This document shows, one piece after another, positions 10,629 to 19,641 of a stretch of 64,000 bases of DNA. Below the pieces are notes generated by a model. It was not told the DNA's origin, searched no databases, and was given only the letters and a program-made list of their open reading frames with translations. This stretch comes from Clostridium sp. MCC353. GTDB lineage: Bacteria; Bacillota; Clostridia; Lachnospirales; Lachnospiraceae. The position numbers and the translations under genes were made by a program. How positions within the stretch are numbered: the first letter of the stretch is position 1; every line of letters starts with the position of its first letter. The stretch lies in the NCBI RefSeq assembly GCF_018785315.1, contig NZ_WQPN01000003.1, positions 1-64,000 of the forward strand, in the 5' to 3' direction.

Positions 10629-11354
10629 CTATCCATATGTTCCAGTCATTTTTTGTCTGTCAGATGTAACGCACAGTTTCTTTACTTTTTCCTCATATTC
10701 CTCTCCAGACGCCAGCTCCTCAATTCTCTGATCCAGACGTTCTATTTTCTCTGTGAAATATTCATAAGTGATAAGGTATTCTTCCAGTGTTTCCTGAAAT
10801 ACTCCGCCAAGCTTTAAGGATTTCAGCCATTTCATGTGGGCAATTGTCCAGTAAGTCTTTCCTCCCTCAAATTTCTTTCCAAGACGTAATACCAGGGCCA
10901 GAATCTGCTGCTTTGTTTTCTTTAGATTGATTTTCTGATCATCCCTCATCCGGATATATTCTTTAATTGAATGATCCATATCTGTCGGCACATGTACTTC
11001 ACTGTATGTGTGAAAGGCCAGACATCTCGCTATATTCCCTGCATCTCTTTTATCCGTCTTTACCCGGCTGGTATTCGTTATAGCCATAGTGGAAGGGGCC
11101 AGGATAATGCATTTTACACCATGCTCTGTAAGCTGGTGGTAAAGTGAGTAGCCAAGGCAGCCTGCTTCATATCCGCAGACAAACTCTGTATCGTCTGAAA
11201 ACTTTTTTCTTAATTGCCCCAAATATTTCAGAATCATCTTATAATCAGATGGCATCTTTTGTTGATACATCACCTTATCTGTGTCAAAGCTGTAGCAGCA
11301 AACTGTGTAACTTTCCTTATGGACATCCATTCCAACATAAACTATACTATTCAT
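10629..11354 (-). pseudogene. IS110-family transposase, truncated
   Basis: The start is the ATG at 11354, preceded by AAGGAGGCCACCT; an upstream ATG at 11393 has no RBS. About 241 residues contain the DEDD RuvC-like domain (YVGMDVHKESYTVC near the start, EAGCLGYSLYHQL, KTDKRDAGNIAR). The following coiled-coil ends abruptly in SDRQKMTGTYG. Family members are near 400 residues with a C-terminal serine-containing Transposase_20 domain, which is absent, so the enzyme should be inactive. Confidence 0.85.
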
Positions 11355-11454
11355 AGGTGGCCTCCTTTTGTATGCGGTAATCCCTGTTACCATTAATCTT
11401 CATCAATTAATAGTTTACAGGTAAATCCACGAATCTACAATCGTGAGGTCACTT

Positions 11455-11592
11455 CATATTATCTATAAATTGACTGAGCAGACGGACCGAATCATCAGCC
11501 GGAATCAAGTATCCAATATCCAATGGAAGAACCAGTTGATAATTATCATTAAAACGTGTATAATCCTTATGTAAAGTAAATAAGTTTTGCAT
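11455..11592 (-). pseudogene. IS1182 transposase, N-terminal 46 codons
   Basis: From the ATG at 11592 the frame reads MQNLFTLHKDYTRFNDNY, LDIGYLIPADDSVRLLSQFI and ends DNM at the IS110 junction. This is the usual IS1182 N-terminus and joins the fragment at 8865-10379 once the insertion is removed. Confidence 0.8.
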
Positions 11593-11710
11593 ACTATTAT
11601 TTTACAAAAAGAGCCGGATTTTTCAAGTATCCGGCTCTTTTTCTTTATATAATTTGATGTGATTTTTTTACAGAAAAATGCGTTTAAATGCATTTTTAGT
11701 GCGACAGCCC

Positions 11711-11755
11711 CTTTATGTAAATGCCTTCACCCTTCATGTCACCCTTTATGCAAAA
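11711..11755. repeat. Copy of a dispersed short repeat beside IS1182
   Basis: CTTTATGTAAATGCCTTCA (11711-11729) is an exact inverted match to 5609-5627. The following CCCTTCATGTCACCC resembles 46092-46107. It straddles the IS1182 right end. Confidence 0.6.
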
Positions 11756-11777
11756 AACTTCATATAAAAATCCCGTA

Positions 11778-12704
11778 TTATCCCATCAACTCTTCCACAG
11801 CCCTCACAATATGTTCCGCCGTCAGATCATGATATTCCAAAATCTCTTCATAATTATGGGCGCTGCAGCCGAAGGTGTCATCCAGCCCCACAAACTCGAT
11901 GGGCTTGCAGGATCTGCACAGCGCCTCGGCGATCATGCTGCCCAGCCCGCCGACTACACTGTGCTCTTCCGCAGTCACAACGCCCCGGCATCCTTCTGCC
12001 AGTTCACTGATGAGTTCCTTTTTCACAGGTTTAATGGTGCTCATATTGACTACCTTAACCGATATCTTATCCTTTAGCCGCTCCGCTGCCTCCAGCGCAA
12101 GCCCCACCATGTATCCGCAGGCGAACACCACGATGTCCTTTCCGTCCCTTAAAACATCGGGCCTGCCGATGACGAATTCTTTGTTTTCCGCTGTGACGTT
12201 ATTATAATCATTGCGGTTAAGACGGAGGTAGCAGGGGCCGTCATATTCTGCTATGGCCTTTACTGCCTGTACCGTTTCATTGGCATCTGCCGGGCAGATT
12301 ACGGTCATATTGGGGATTGCCCTCATATATGCCAGGTCTTCTACCGACTGATGGGTAGCGCCGTCGCCGAAATCCGATAAACCGGCAGAAGATCCCACGA
12401 TCTTCACATTCAGCTTTCCAATTGCAATGGTCTGACGGATCTGGTCATAGGCCCTGCCGGCGGAAAATACCGCAAAAGAATTGGTAAATGGTATTTTTCC
12501 GGTCAGGGAAAGGCCTGCTGCAACAGAGGTCATATTGGCTTCGGCAATGCTCATCTCAAAATGGCGGTCAGGATAGGCTTCTTCAAAGAATTTGCCCATT
12601 GTGGAACCGCTTAAATCCGCATCTAAAACTACAATCCTGTCATCTGTCTTCCCCAGTTCAACTAAGGTTCTGCCGTATGCAATCCGTTGATTTGAATATC
12701 CCAT
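11778..12704 (-). CDS. Transketolase, C-terminal subunit
   Basis: 308 residues corresponding to the pyrimidine-binding and C-terminal domains of transketolase, a thiamine-diphosphate enzyme moving two-carbon units between sugar phosphates. The TPP-interacting motif lies in MSIAEANMTSVAAGLSLTGK (E about 54), and the C-terminal domain begins near residue 190 (VVFACGYMVGLALEAA). It pairs with the subunit immediately upstream: the upstream stop codon abuts this ATG. Split transketolases are common in Firmicutes, often as second copies inside catabolic operons. Cytoplasmic. Confidence 0.93.
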   Translation of the reverse strand: MGYSNQRIAYGRTLVELGKTDDRIVVLDADLSGSTMGKFFEEAYPDRHFEMSIAEANMTSVAAGLSLTGKIPFTNSFAVFSAGRAYDQIRQTIAIGKLNVKIVGSSAGLSDFGDGATHQSVEDLAYMRAIPNMTVICPADANETVQAVKAIAEYDGPCYLRLNRNDYNNVTAENKEFVIGRPDVLRDGKDIVVFACGYMVGLALEAAERLKDKISVKVVNMSTIKPVKKELISELAEGCRGVVTAEEHSVVGGLGSMIAEALCRSCKPIEFVGLDDTFGCSAHNYEEILEYHDLTAEHIVRAVEELMG

Positions 12705-13550
12705 TTAAACCGCCTCCCGCCTGTATTCTGTCAGTTCATCCATGGCTTTCTGGTATAATTCCTGGGTTAAGACCCCATTATGAAAACCAGGTACATTTTC
12801 AGCAAAGCTGACCCCTTTTCCTTTTATCGTGTTCGCGATAATCACCGTGGGCATCCCCTTAATTTCATCTGCCGCATCAAGGGCCCCTAAAATCTCATTC
12901 ATGTTATGGCCGTCAATTTCAATTACATGCCAGCCAAAACTGGCCCATTTGTCACGGAGGGATTTCATATCCATCCGGTCGCTGATCTTTCCCGTGGCCT
13001 GCATCCGGTTCCTGTCCACGATTGCAGTCAGGTTGTCGGCTTTAAATGCGCCCGCAGCCATGGCTGCTTCCCAGATCTGGCCTTCCGCCATCTCTCCGTC
13101 CCCGCAGAGCACATATACTTTACGGTCAATGTTATCGGCCTTTAAGCCCAGGGCCATGCCCAACCCGATGGACAAGCCCTGGCCTAACGATCCGGTTCCC
13201 ACCTCAACTCCCGGGGTTTTCAGCCGGTCAGGATGGCCCTGAAGCCGGGATCCCAGCTCTTTTGTGGTCTTTAATTCGCTGACCGGAAAGAATCCGGCCT
13301 CGGCCAATGCAGCATACTGGAGAATGGCTACATGGCCCTTGCTCAATAAAAAGCGGTCACGGTCTTTCATCCGGGGATTTTCAGGGTCATACTTCATCTT
13401 ATAAAAATACAGCGCCGCCACAATATCGGCCGCGGAGCAGGATCCGCCAACATGGCCTGCAACACCCACGCCTATGCTGTAGATGGTATTTTTCCTCAGC
13501 GTATTCCCCTTTTCCTCCAGATACTCTATTAATTCACTGCTATAAGGCAT
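12705..13550 (-). CDS. Transketolase, N-terminal subunit
   Basis: 281 residues equal to the pyrophosphate-binding domain. The TPP/Mg motif begins GDGEMAEGQIWEAAMAAGAF near residue 151 and ends IVDRN. H-x-GG near residue 33 (AGHVGGS) and SKGH near 69 are substrate or TPP contacts. Its start overlaps the end of the GntR regulator by 11 nt, so regulator and enzyme are one transcript. Context suggests that the enzyme handles pentose or other sugar phosphates derived from the TRAP substrate. Confidence 0.94.
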   Translation of the reverse strand: MPYSSELIEYLEEKGNTLRKNTIYSIGVGVAGHVGGSCSAADIVAALYFYKMKYDPENPRMKDRDRFLLSKGHVAILQYAALAEAGFFPVSELKTTKELGSRLQGHPDRLKTPGVEVGTGSLGQGLSIGLGMALGLKADNIDRKVYVLCGDGEMAEGQIWEAAMAAGAFKADNLTAIVDRNRMQATGKISDRMDMKSLRDKWASFGWHVIEIDGHNMNEILGALDAADEIKGMPTVIIANTIKGKGVSFAENVPGFHNGVLTQELYQKAMDELTEYRREAV

Positions 13551-14259
13551 TCTTTTTCTCCTCCTTAATAAGCCTGTACACCTTTACATTATTATTCATG
13601 TGTTCATGCATTAAATCCATTGATGCCTGCTCATCACCGCTTTCAATCGTTTTTAACAGGTTCGAATGATAGTGAATTCCCGTCCCATATCCTGTTTTTA
13701 AGACAATATCAGACATTGGCTCCTGCAATGCAACACGCAGTATCTCATAAGTTTTTACAATCAGGTCATTGTGGGTCATCTGTCCGATCTTTATATGAAA
13801 ATCCATATCCGCCTTGGCAAATTCCTGAAGGTTTCCGCTGACCGATTTCATATGTTCCACAATATCCTTTAACTCCGCAAGATCCTGTTTCGTAGCCCGT
13901 CTTGTGGCCAGCTTTGCCGCCTGGACTTCTATGATCTCACGGAATTCAAAAATCTGGCTGATGGCATTCTCACTGAGATACATGGTGGGAATGATACCGT
14001 TCATGCTGTCTCCCGGTTCAATCACCTTCACAAATGAGCCTTCCCCCAATCTCGTTTCGATCAAGCCAAGAACATTTAACTTCTGAAGGGCCTGGCGCAC
14101 AGTTACGCGGCTGACGCAGAACATCTCTGCCAGCACATTTTCCGATGGGATCTTCTCCCCTTGTTTCCACTCTCCCTTTGACAAAAGCTCTGTCATCTGG
14201 TTAAATACTTCTTCACTCACATTCACTTTTTTAATTGGTTTTATGCTCATCCGTTTCAC
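13540..14259 (-). CDS. FadR-subfamily GntR transcriptional regulator
   Basis: 239 residues: an N-terminal winged helix (GEKIPSENVLAEMFCVSRVT, about residues 35-54) and a helical FCD ligand domain from about 85, with metal-site-like D-x-x-x-H (DMDFHIKI near 147). FCD regulators commonly sense sugar acids or carboxylates. It is the first gene of an operon with both transketolase subunits. A TTGTATGACA motif just upstream recurs before the TRAP genes, so it probably controls both and itself. Confidence 0.88.
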   Translation of the reverse strand: MKRMSIKPIKKVNVSEEVFNQMTELLSKGEWKQGEKIPSENVLAEMFCVSRVTVRQALQKLNVLGLIETRLGEGSFVKVIEPGDSMNGIIPTMYLSENAISQIFEFREIIEVQAAKLATRRATKQDLAELKDIVEHMKSVSGNLQEFAKADMDFHIKIGQMTHNDLIVKTYEILRVALQEPMSDIVLKTGYGTGIHYHSNLLKTIESGDEQASMDLMHEHMNNNVKVYRLIKEEKKNAL

Positions 14260-14308
14260 CTCAAATTAAATTTAGTCCGCCATATCCAACCATCCTATAT
14301 GATGTTAG

Positions 14309-14361
14309 TTGTATGACACCTATCTATACAGAATCTTACAGGACATTTATTAATCTGTCAA
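14309..14361 (-). promoter_or_regulatory. Promoter and operator of the GntR-transketolase operon
   Basis: On the minus strand TTGACA (14361-14356), a 17-bp spacer and TAAGAT (14338-14333). About 14 bp past the -10 box lies TGTCATACAA (14318-14309, TTGTATGACA on the plus strand), within the longer word GTTAGTTGT shared with the TRAP promoter region. Confidence 0.6.
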
Positions 14362-14379
14362 ACTAATTTATCTGCGGTG

Positions 14380-14421
14380 TTTTATGGCTGGTACGCATGT
14401 TCACGCGTATCAGCCATAAAA
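14380..14421 (-). terminator. Terminator of the TRAP-isomerase-UroD operon
   Basis: A 17-bp stem, TTTTATGGCTGGTACGC (14380-14396) against GCGTATCAGCCATAAAA (14405-14421), starts 7 nt after the UroD-like stop. It separates this operon from the GntR transcript. Confidence 0.75.
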
Positions 14422-14427
14422 GCCTTA

Positions 14428-15642
14428 TCACCGGTATTTCTTTGCGGTTTCGTAAATTGCCAGAATTCTTTCCGGTGATATATCTGACTGGATATTATGG
14501 GTAGGGGCAAATATAAATCCTCCCCCGGGCATAAATGTCTGAATCAGTCCATCCACATGTTTTTTCAGATCCTCAATGGATGCGTTCACAGCCTCAAACT
14601 GCATGTCCACGCCGCCGCCCCAGAACACAATCTGATCCCCGTATTTTTCCTTCAAAGATTTAGGGTCCATATTGTCTGCCGAAATCTGTACCGGGTTCAA
14701 TATATCCACTCCTGATTCAATTAGATCAGGAATCAGAGGCTCAATGGCTCCGCAGCAGTGCAGGGCGATCTTCTGTTTGGGATAATTCTTTTTAATATGC
14801 TGAAACATTCTGGTATGGTAGGGTTTGATCATATTCCTGTAGACTTCCTGTGACATGATCAGAGATGACTGGGTTCCCAGATCATCACAAAATCTGACGA
14901 TATCAATATACTCGTTACAGGTTGAAAGCACCCGGTCAATGTCCTGGATATGGAGGTTTGTCAGCTTATTCAGATAGTGATGCACCATCTCTTCATTGGT
15001 CATGATCTGTACCAGCCAGTCTTCAAAGCCAAATGCCTGCATTCCCGCTTCAAAGATCCGGCCGTAAATGGGGAACATCACCGCTTTATCCGTTTCCCGG
15101 TGCAGCCGTTCGCTCTCTTTTTGAAGATAGGACAACTCCCTGTCGCTGATTCCCTTCATCTCAATGCTGTCAATTTCCTCTATTTCCTCCATGCCTTTAT
15201 ATGGGAAATAGGTCTGGTCGAAATAATAGCCGTCTTTCGGCATCCTCGCAACGACATTCCCGTCATCGTCTCTGATTTCGTATCCTTTGGCGGTTTCATC
15301 CGGGCAGAATCCGCCGGGCACCAGGCATCTGGTTCCGTCGTGGAGTTCCCATTCTTTCCAGTCCTCCAGCGCCACGCCGAAATGAGGCGCATAGCGTTTT
15401 AACTGTATGATATCGCCTGCCATCCGGCCGATCATCCCATCCGACGGGTCGGCCATCATCAAAAACAATTCGTAAAGCTTAGGCAGTTCCCCTTTATCGA
15501 TATCCAGATATTCCTGTAATTTGGCATAGGAAAATACGCTGATTCCGGTTGACGTTGAGGAGCCGAAATCAATCGCCAGCCCGTCCGGCTGCTGATGGTT
15601 GATTGTCTTTAGTACACGTTCTCTGGAAGTTTCACTGCTCAC
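14428..15642 (-). CDS. Uroporphyrinogen decarboxylase-like (URO-D/MtaA superfamily) protein
   Basis: 404 residues of the URO-D/corrinoid methyltransferase superfamily. Features are RFCDDLGTQSSLIMSQEVYR (about 250-270), IALHCCGAIEPLIPDLIESG near 305, and a final Gly-rich GGGFIFAPTHNIQSD. The HCCG and T-H-N-I pattern is usual for family members that transfer methyl groups or rework sugar acids rather than make heme. No corrinoid protein lies beside it. It ends the TRAP operon, so its substrate may be the imported compound. Biochemical role unassigned. Confidence 0.8.
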   Translation of the reverse strand: MSSETSRERVLKTINHQQPDGLAIDFGSSTSTGISVFSYAKLQEYLDIDKGELPKLYELFLMMADPSDGMIGRMAGDIIQLKRYAPHFGVALEDWKEWELHDGTRCLVPGGFCPDETAKGYEIRDDDGNVVARMPKDGYYFDQTYFPYKGMEEIEEIDSIEMKGISDRELSYLQKESERLHRETDKAVMFPIYGRIFEAGMQAFGFEDWLVQIMTNEEMVHHYLNKLTNLHIQDIDRVLSTCNEYIDIVRFCDDLGTQSSLIMSQEVYRNMIKPYHTRMFQHIKKNYPKQKIALHCCGAIEPLIPDLIESGVDILNPVQISADNMDPKSLKEKYGDQIVFWGGGVDMQFEAVNASIEDLKKHVDGLIQTFMPGGGFIFAPTHNIQSDISPERILAIYETAKKYR

Positions 15643-15654
15643 CTGATTTCCCCC

Positions 15655-16470
15655 TTATTTCACGTATTTTCTTGCAAAATGAACGGCGTTTTTGATTCCT
15701 TCCATCCCATTTCCGCTGGCCTCTTCTATGCAGACCCAGTTGTCAAATCCATGGGCGTTAAGTTTTTCGAAGATCCGGTCAAAATCAACCAGCCCTTCTC
15801 CCACTGCTGCCGGAGTCCATTTTCCCACTGTGGCCGTATCATTCAAATGTACAGTCCAGACTTTATCAATCACCTGATCCAGAAGTTTGATGGGATCGGC
15901 TCCGCAGGCCACCGCATTGGCCGTATCAAAATTAATCCCCACAGGCAGATCCTTCATCTTATCAAATACCGCCAAAAATGCCTCCTGCCGGAATGAAAAG
16001 TCGATTAAGGGCCATGCCCCCGGTTTGGAATGGTTTTCAAATACCATCTTTACGCCGTATTTTTCCGCCGTACTGATCATCTGTTCAAAACAGCCGGCGC
16101 AGACTTTCGCCCCCTCTTCAATATCCAGCCCCGGATGGTTCTGCCCTGCGGTGATCCTGACATATTGGAATCCCAAGTCTGAAATCAGGGCCAGATCACG
16201 TTTTAAGTAATCAATCTGCCGTTCCCGTTCCATGGCGTCAGGATTGGTGAAATCCGGATAGCAGCAGACCATAACAGGCTGAATCTGAATCCCCTTTAAT
16301 TCCTCCTTAATCTTATTTAAGGTCGTGGGCGTATGGTTCGGGTAAAACAAGATGCTGGTATCAAATCCATCCGCCCCCAGCTCCTGCGCATATTCCGCCC
16401 AAGCGGCAACCGGCATCTCTCCTGAAGATAACTGCGAAAACAAAGAAACAGGCAAAACACTTAATTTCAT
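15655..16470 (-). CDS. Sugar phosphate isomerase/epimerase (TIM barrel)
   Basis: About 271 residues of the xylose-isomerase-like AP-endonuclease 2 superfamily. Metal-ligand strands are visible: MVFENHSKP (E, H), NFDTANAVACGADP (D), VHLNDTA (H, D) and CIEEASG (E). The start is MKLSVLPVSLF, with GGAGA upstream; the longer frame has no RBS. It lies between DctM and the UroD-like gene, with short spacing. It likely isomerises or epimerises the imported sugar acid or keto-sugar. Confidence 0.87.
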   Translation of the reverse strand: MKLSVLPVSLFSQLSSGEMPVAAWAEYAQELGADGFDTSILFYPNHTPTTLNKIKEELKGIQIQPVMVCCYPDFTNPDAMERERQIDYLKRDLALISDLGFQYVRITAGQNHPGLDIEEGAKVCAGCFEQMISTAEKYGVKMVFENHSKPGAWPLIDFSFRQEAFLAVFDKMKDLPVGINFDTANAVACGADPIKLLDQVIDKVWTVHLNDTATVGKWTPAAVGEGLVDFDRIFEKLNAHGFDNWVCIEEASGNGMEGIKNAVHFARKYVK

Positions 16471-16490
16471 AGATCTATTCTCCTTTTCAT

Positions 16491-17786
16491 TTATTTTAAC
16501 AATGCCGGTAAAAGCGTGCATACCTGCGGAACCAGCACTATCACCACCAATACAAATATCATTCCGATAAAAAATGGAATAAACGCCTTTATTACATCAG
16601 CAATCGATATCTCCGCAATACTGCATCCAATGAACAGGCAGACCCCCACCGGAGGCGTGAACAAGCCAATGGCCAGATTTACCACCATGATGATTCCAAA
16701 ATGCAGAGGGCTTATGCCGATAGCCGTCACAATCGGAAGCAGAATGGGAGTAAATAATGTGACCGCCGGAGCCAGGTCCATCCACATTCCCACAAAAAGG
16801 AGCAGCAGATTAACTAAAAGTAAAATCACATATTTATTATTGGTCACAGACATCAGGGCCTTTGCGATCTGCATCGGAATCCCCTGGCTGGTAAAAAACC
16901 ACCCCAGAGCAGTTGCGGCTGAAATCATAAGCGCCACAATGCCCATTGTCAAAGATGCCTTGTAGATCAGTTCCGGAAAATCCCTCCATCTCAATTCCTT
17001 ATAATAATAGACCGCCAGCAGCGCCGTATAAGCGCATGCAATTCCCGCCGCCTCAGTGGGAGTGAAAAAGCCTGTGGTAATCCCGCCGATAATAATAACC
17101 ACTGTCATAAGGGCAGGTATGCTTTTTAAACAGATCATCAGGCTCTTTTTCAGGGGATATTTCTCTTCAGCCGGATACTTTCTCTTCTTTGATATCACGG
17201 CGCTGATCCCGATTAAGACAACCCCTGTCAAAACACCTGGGACAATGCCTGCCATGAACAAATCCCCGATTGACACTCCGGCGGCAATCCCATAAAGCAC
17301 CAGCGGTATGCTGGGAGGAATCATGATTCCAATGGTGGACGAGGTAGCCGTTACCGCAACGGTAAAATCTTTATCGTATCCTTTATTGATCATGGTCGGA
17401 ATCAGGATTCCGCCAATGGAGGAACTGTCGGAAGAAGCAGTGCCCGTAATTCCCGCAAAGATCATGCTGGACACAACGTTTATGTATGCAAGCCCTCCGC
17501 TCATCCAGCCTACGAATACATTGGACAAATCAATCAAATCCTTGGTAACCCCTCCGATAGCCATGATGTGCCCGGCCAGCATGAACAGAGGGATTGCGAT
17601 GAGGGTAAAGGAATCCAGCCCGTAAAACATCCTCTGTGCAACCACCATTACCGGAAGCCTGGCCGTCAGGATCACCCCCACCAGGGTCGATATGCAGAGC
17701 GCAAATGAAATAGGGACTTTTAACGCCATGAGCACAATCAGAATTATAAATGTATAAGCCGCTAACATCAGTACATTACTAACCAT
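16491..17786 (-). CDS. dctM: TRAP transporter large permease (DctM)
   Basis: 431 residues, about 12 hydrophobic segments, opening with LMALKVPISFALCISTLVGV and carrying FAGITGTASSDSSSIGGI and IPPSIPLVLYGIAAGVSIGDL, all characteristic of DctM. It forms the Na+-driven channel that takes substrate from DctP, together with DctQ. It is directly downstream of dctQ (16 nt). Confidence 0.95.
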   Translation of the reverse strand: MVSNVLMLAAYTFIILIVLMALKVPISFALCISTLVGVILTARLPVMVVAQRMFYGLDSFTLIAIPLFMLAGHIMAIGGVTKDLIDLSNVFVGWMSGGLAYINVVSSMIFAGITGTASSDSSSIGGILIPTMINKGYDKDFTVAVTATSSTIGIMIPPSIPLVLYGIAAGVSIGDLFMAGIVPGVLTGVVLIGISAVISKKRKYPAEEKYPLKKSLMICLKSIPALMTVVIIIGGITTGFFTPTEAAGIACAYTALLAVYYYKELRWRDFPELIYKASLTMGIVALMISAATALGWFFTSQGIPMQIAKALMSVTNNKYVILLLVNLLLLFVGMWMDLAPAVTLFTPILLPIVTAIGISPLHFGIIMVVNLAIGLFTPPVGVCLFIGCSIAEISIADVIKAFIPFFIGMIFVLVVIVLVPQVCTLLPALLK

Positions 17787-17802
17787 ATCCTCTTCTCCCC
17801 GC

Positions 17803-18273
17803 TTACTTCTTCTGTATGATCAGTTTATCGATCAGAGTGACAATATTGAAAATCAGGATAAACGCAAAACCAACCGGAACCGATGCGTAAAAATATGACA
17901 TCGATATTTTTAGAATCGGTGATTTCTGAGCCGCCACAATCTTCATAACCTGGATTCCCGTATAGAAAAGGACAGAGGATGTAGCCAGCACCAGAATGAT
18001 TGAAAAATAATCCAGCAGCTTTTGTACCTTTTTGTTGAACTTTAAATAAATATAGTCAATGCACAGATGCTGGTTCTTCGCATAGGCCATGGCAGTTGAA
18101 AGCATTGCAAACCATACAAACAGCAGACGGCCGATTTCATCCGTCCAGGTGACCCGGATCGGGAGATACCGCGCCGCAATCTGCAGCAGGATGTCCAATA
18201 CCAATGCTGAACCAATCACTTTGAGCAAAGAAGTCAGAATCACATCGATCACAAATTTTTCGACTTTCTCCAA
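17803..18273 (-). CDS. dctQ: TRAP transporter small permease (DctQ)
   Basis: 156 residues with four membrane segments. The family motif is WTDEIGRLLFVWFAMLSTAM near residue 39, followed by HLCIDYI. It partners DctM in the membrane. A normal RBS and 18-nt spacing follow dctP. Confidence 0.93.
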   Translation of the reverse strand: MEKVEKFVIDVILTSLLKVIGSALVLDILLQIAARYLPIRVTWTDEIGRLLFVWFAMLSTAMAYAKNQHLCIDYIYLKFNKKVQKLLDYFSIILVLATSSVLFYTGIQVMKIVAAQKSPILKISMSYFYASVPVGFAFILIFNIVTLIDKLIIQKK

Positions 18274-18291
18274 TGCATTCCCCTCCTGTTA

Positions 18292-19380
18292 TTAACCTTC
18301 CTGGAACAATTTCAAAAGATCTTCCCCTACAATATCCTTGTACTCCTCATATAACGGCGCCAGGGCTGCCTGAACGTCGGATGTGTCTGTGATCTCATTA
18401 ACCGTCATTCCGCCTTCGGCCACGAGTTTCTCTTCAAAATCGGCTTCCTTGCTGATCTCGATGTCGGTAGCCACTTTTCCGGCTTCCCTGCCAATCCTTA
18501 AAACCAGCTCCTGATATTCCGGTGTCAGGCTTTCAAACCAGGAATTGCTCACGATCAGTACATTGGGCGCGCAGAGATGGCCTGTTTTGGAAAGATATTT
18601 GGTAACTTCAAACTCTTTGCAGTTATAAATCTCCGCCACATTGTTCTCCGCCGCATCCACAACTCCGGTCTGCAATGCCAGATAACGTTCTGCGGTTGCA
18701 ATGGGAGTAGCTTTTGCGTTCAGCAATTCCATGGCTGATATCATGGCGCTGCTCTCCATGGTTCTGATCTTTAAGCCTTTCCAGTCTTCCAAAGTGTTAA
18801 TCGGCCCTTTGGCGCTGTAAACATGGCGGGGTGTTCTGCACATCCAGCCGATCACCCTGACATTCGCATTGTCGATCAGATCCTGGTTCAGTATCTCGCC
18901 GGCCTCCCCTTCCAGAAGGTCAAATACGGACTGGGCGCTGTTTGGAGCCACATAAGGCAGATCAAAAATGGCGAATTTGGGAGCTACCGTTGACAGGACT
19001 GCCGCCGTCGCCTCCGCGATCTGTATGCTCTGCATCTGCAGGCTGCCTATGTAATCACTGTGGGATCCCAGCTGTGAGTTCGGATGGACCTCACCTGTCA
19101 CCGCCCCATTGGTGGCTTTTCCCAGCTCTTCCAACAGATAATCCTGGGCGCTGTCAAGGCTGTCCCCATCCTGGCCTGCATTGGCTATGATTAAATTCAT
19201 AGGCTCATATTCCCCCCCGGCTGTGGTATCCGCTGCCGCCGTATCGGATTTTGCCGTCTCTGCCTGAGAAGCGCTGGTCTGCGCCGCGGTTGTAACTGTT
19301 TCCGTTTTGCTTTGGCACCCGGCCATGGATAACCCCATCATCAAACTCAATGTCATAGCCATAACTTTTTTCAACTTCAT
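18292..19380 (-). CDS. dctP: TRAP substrate-binding lipoprotein (DctP)
   Basis: About 362 residues. The start is MKLKKVMAMTLSLMMG with the RBS GAAGGAG; the upstream extension is rejected. The lipobox is AGC at about residue 21, then a Thr/Ala-rich linker. The DctP fold shows in HPNSQLGSHSDYIGSLQMQS and in LEDWKGLKIRTMES, where the conserved Arg binds the carboxylate of the ligand. First gene of the operon dctPQM-isomerase-UroD. Substrate probably a sugar acid or other carboxylate. Confidence 0.93.
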   Translation of the reverse strand: MKLKKVMAMTLSLMMGLSMAGCQSKTETVTTAAQTSASQAETAKSDTAAADTTAGGEYEPMNLIIANAGQDGDSLDSAQDYLLEELGKATNGAVTGEVHPNSQLGSHSDYIGSLQMQSIQIAEATAAVLSTVAPKFAIFDLPYVAPNSAQSVFDLLEGEAGEILNQDLIDNANVRVIGWMCRTPRHVYSAKGPINTLEDWKGLKIRTMESSAMISAMELLNAKATPIATAERYLALQTGVVDAAENNVAEIYNCKEFEVTKYLSKTGHLCAPNVLIVSNSWFESLTPEYQELVLRIGREAGKVATDIEISKEADFEEKLVAEGGMTVNEITDTSDVQAALAPLYEEYKDIVGEDLLKLFQEG

Positions 19381-19457
19381 ACCTTTTCTCCTTCTCTCAC
19401 TTTTTGTTTGCAGTTTCCTGTTGACGAACACTTACTCTGAATGATATCAGTTGTTAG

Positions 19458-19581
19458 TTGTCATACAGCTTATTGGTCAAAAATAGCCTGAGTAATGACA
19501 GATGTCATACAAGTAAGCGTCCATCAAAACTAAAACTTTTACTTATGTTTCTTTTATATCATTATTCTGCACAAATGTCAA
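19458..19581 (-). promoter_or_regulatory. TRAP operon promoter with two operator-like sites
   Basis: Minus strand TTGACA (19581-19576), 17 bp, TATAAA (19558-19553). Downstream lie TGTCATACA at 19503-19511, overlapping the palindrome TGACAGATGTCA (19496-19507), and TTGTCATACA at 19458-19467. The same words occur at the GntR gene promoter, so GntR repression by roadblock is likely. Confidence 0.65.
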
Positions 19582-19641
19582 CTCATTTTTCGACAAATAT
19601 TCGTCACTTTTTCCTTTATTTTCCATATTTCCCCTTTTCCT

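Larger units (their letters stand above)
10350..11454 (-). mobile_element. Decayed IS110-family element inserted in the IS1182 transposase
   Basis: The element separates transposase codons ending ...FIDNM (at 11455) from those resuming FLGDLYRTY (at 10346). A perfect 15-bp inverted repeat ATATGAAGTGACCTC/GAGGTCACTTCATAT lies at its two ends (10358-10372 and 11445-11459). Subterminal inverted repeats are known for the IS1111 subgroup of IS110. The internal transposase lacks its C-terminal domain. Confidence 0.7.
8704..11714 (-). mobile_element. IS1182-family insertion sequence, interrupted
   Basis: Terminal inverted repeats of 19 bp, AAAGGGGCTGTCGCACTAA at 8704-8722 and its exact complement at 11696-11714, enclose a DDE transposase of IS1182 type. 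GGGGCTGTCGCAC-like ends are usual in this family. The transposase is split by an IS110-family insertion, so the element is not autonomous. No target duplication could be recognised. Confidence 0.85.
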
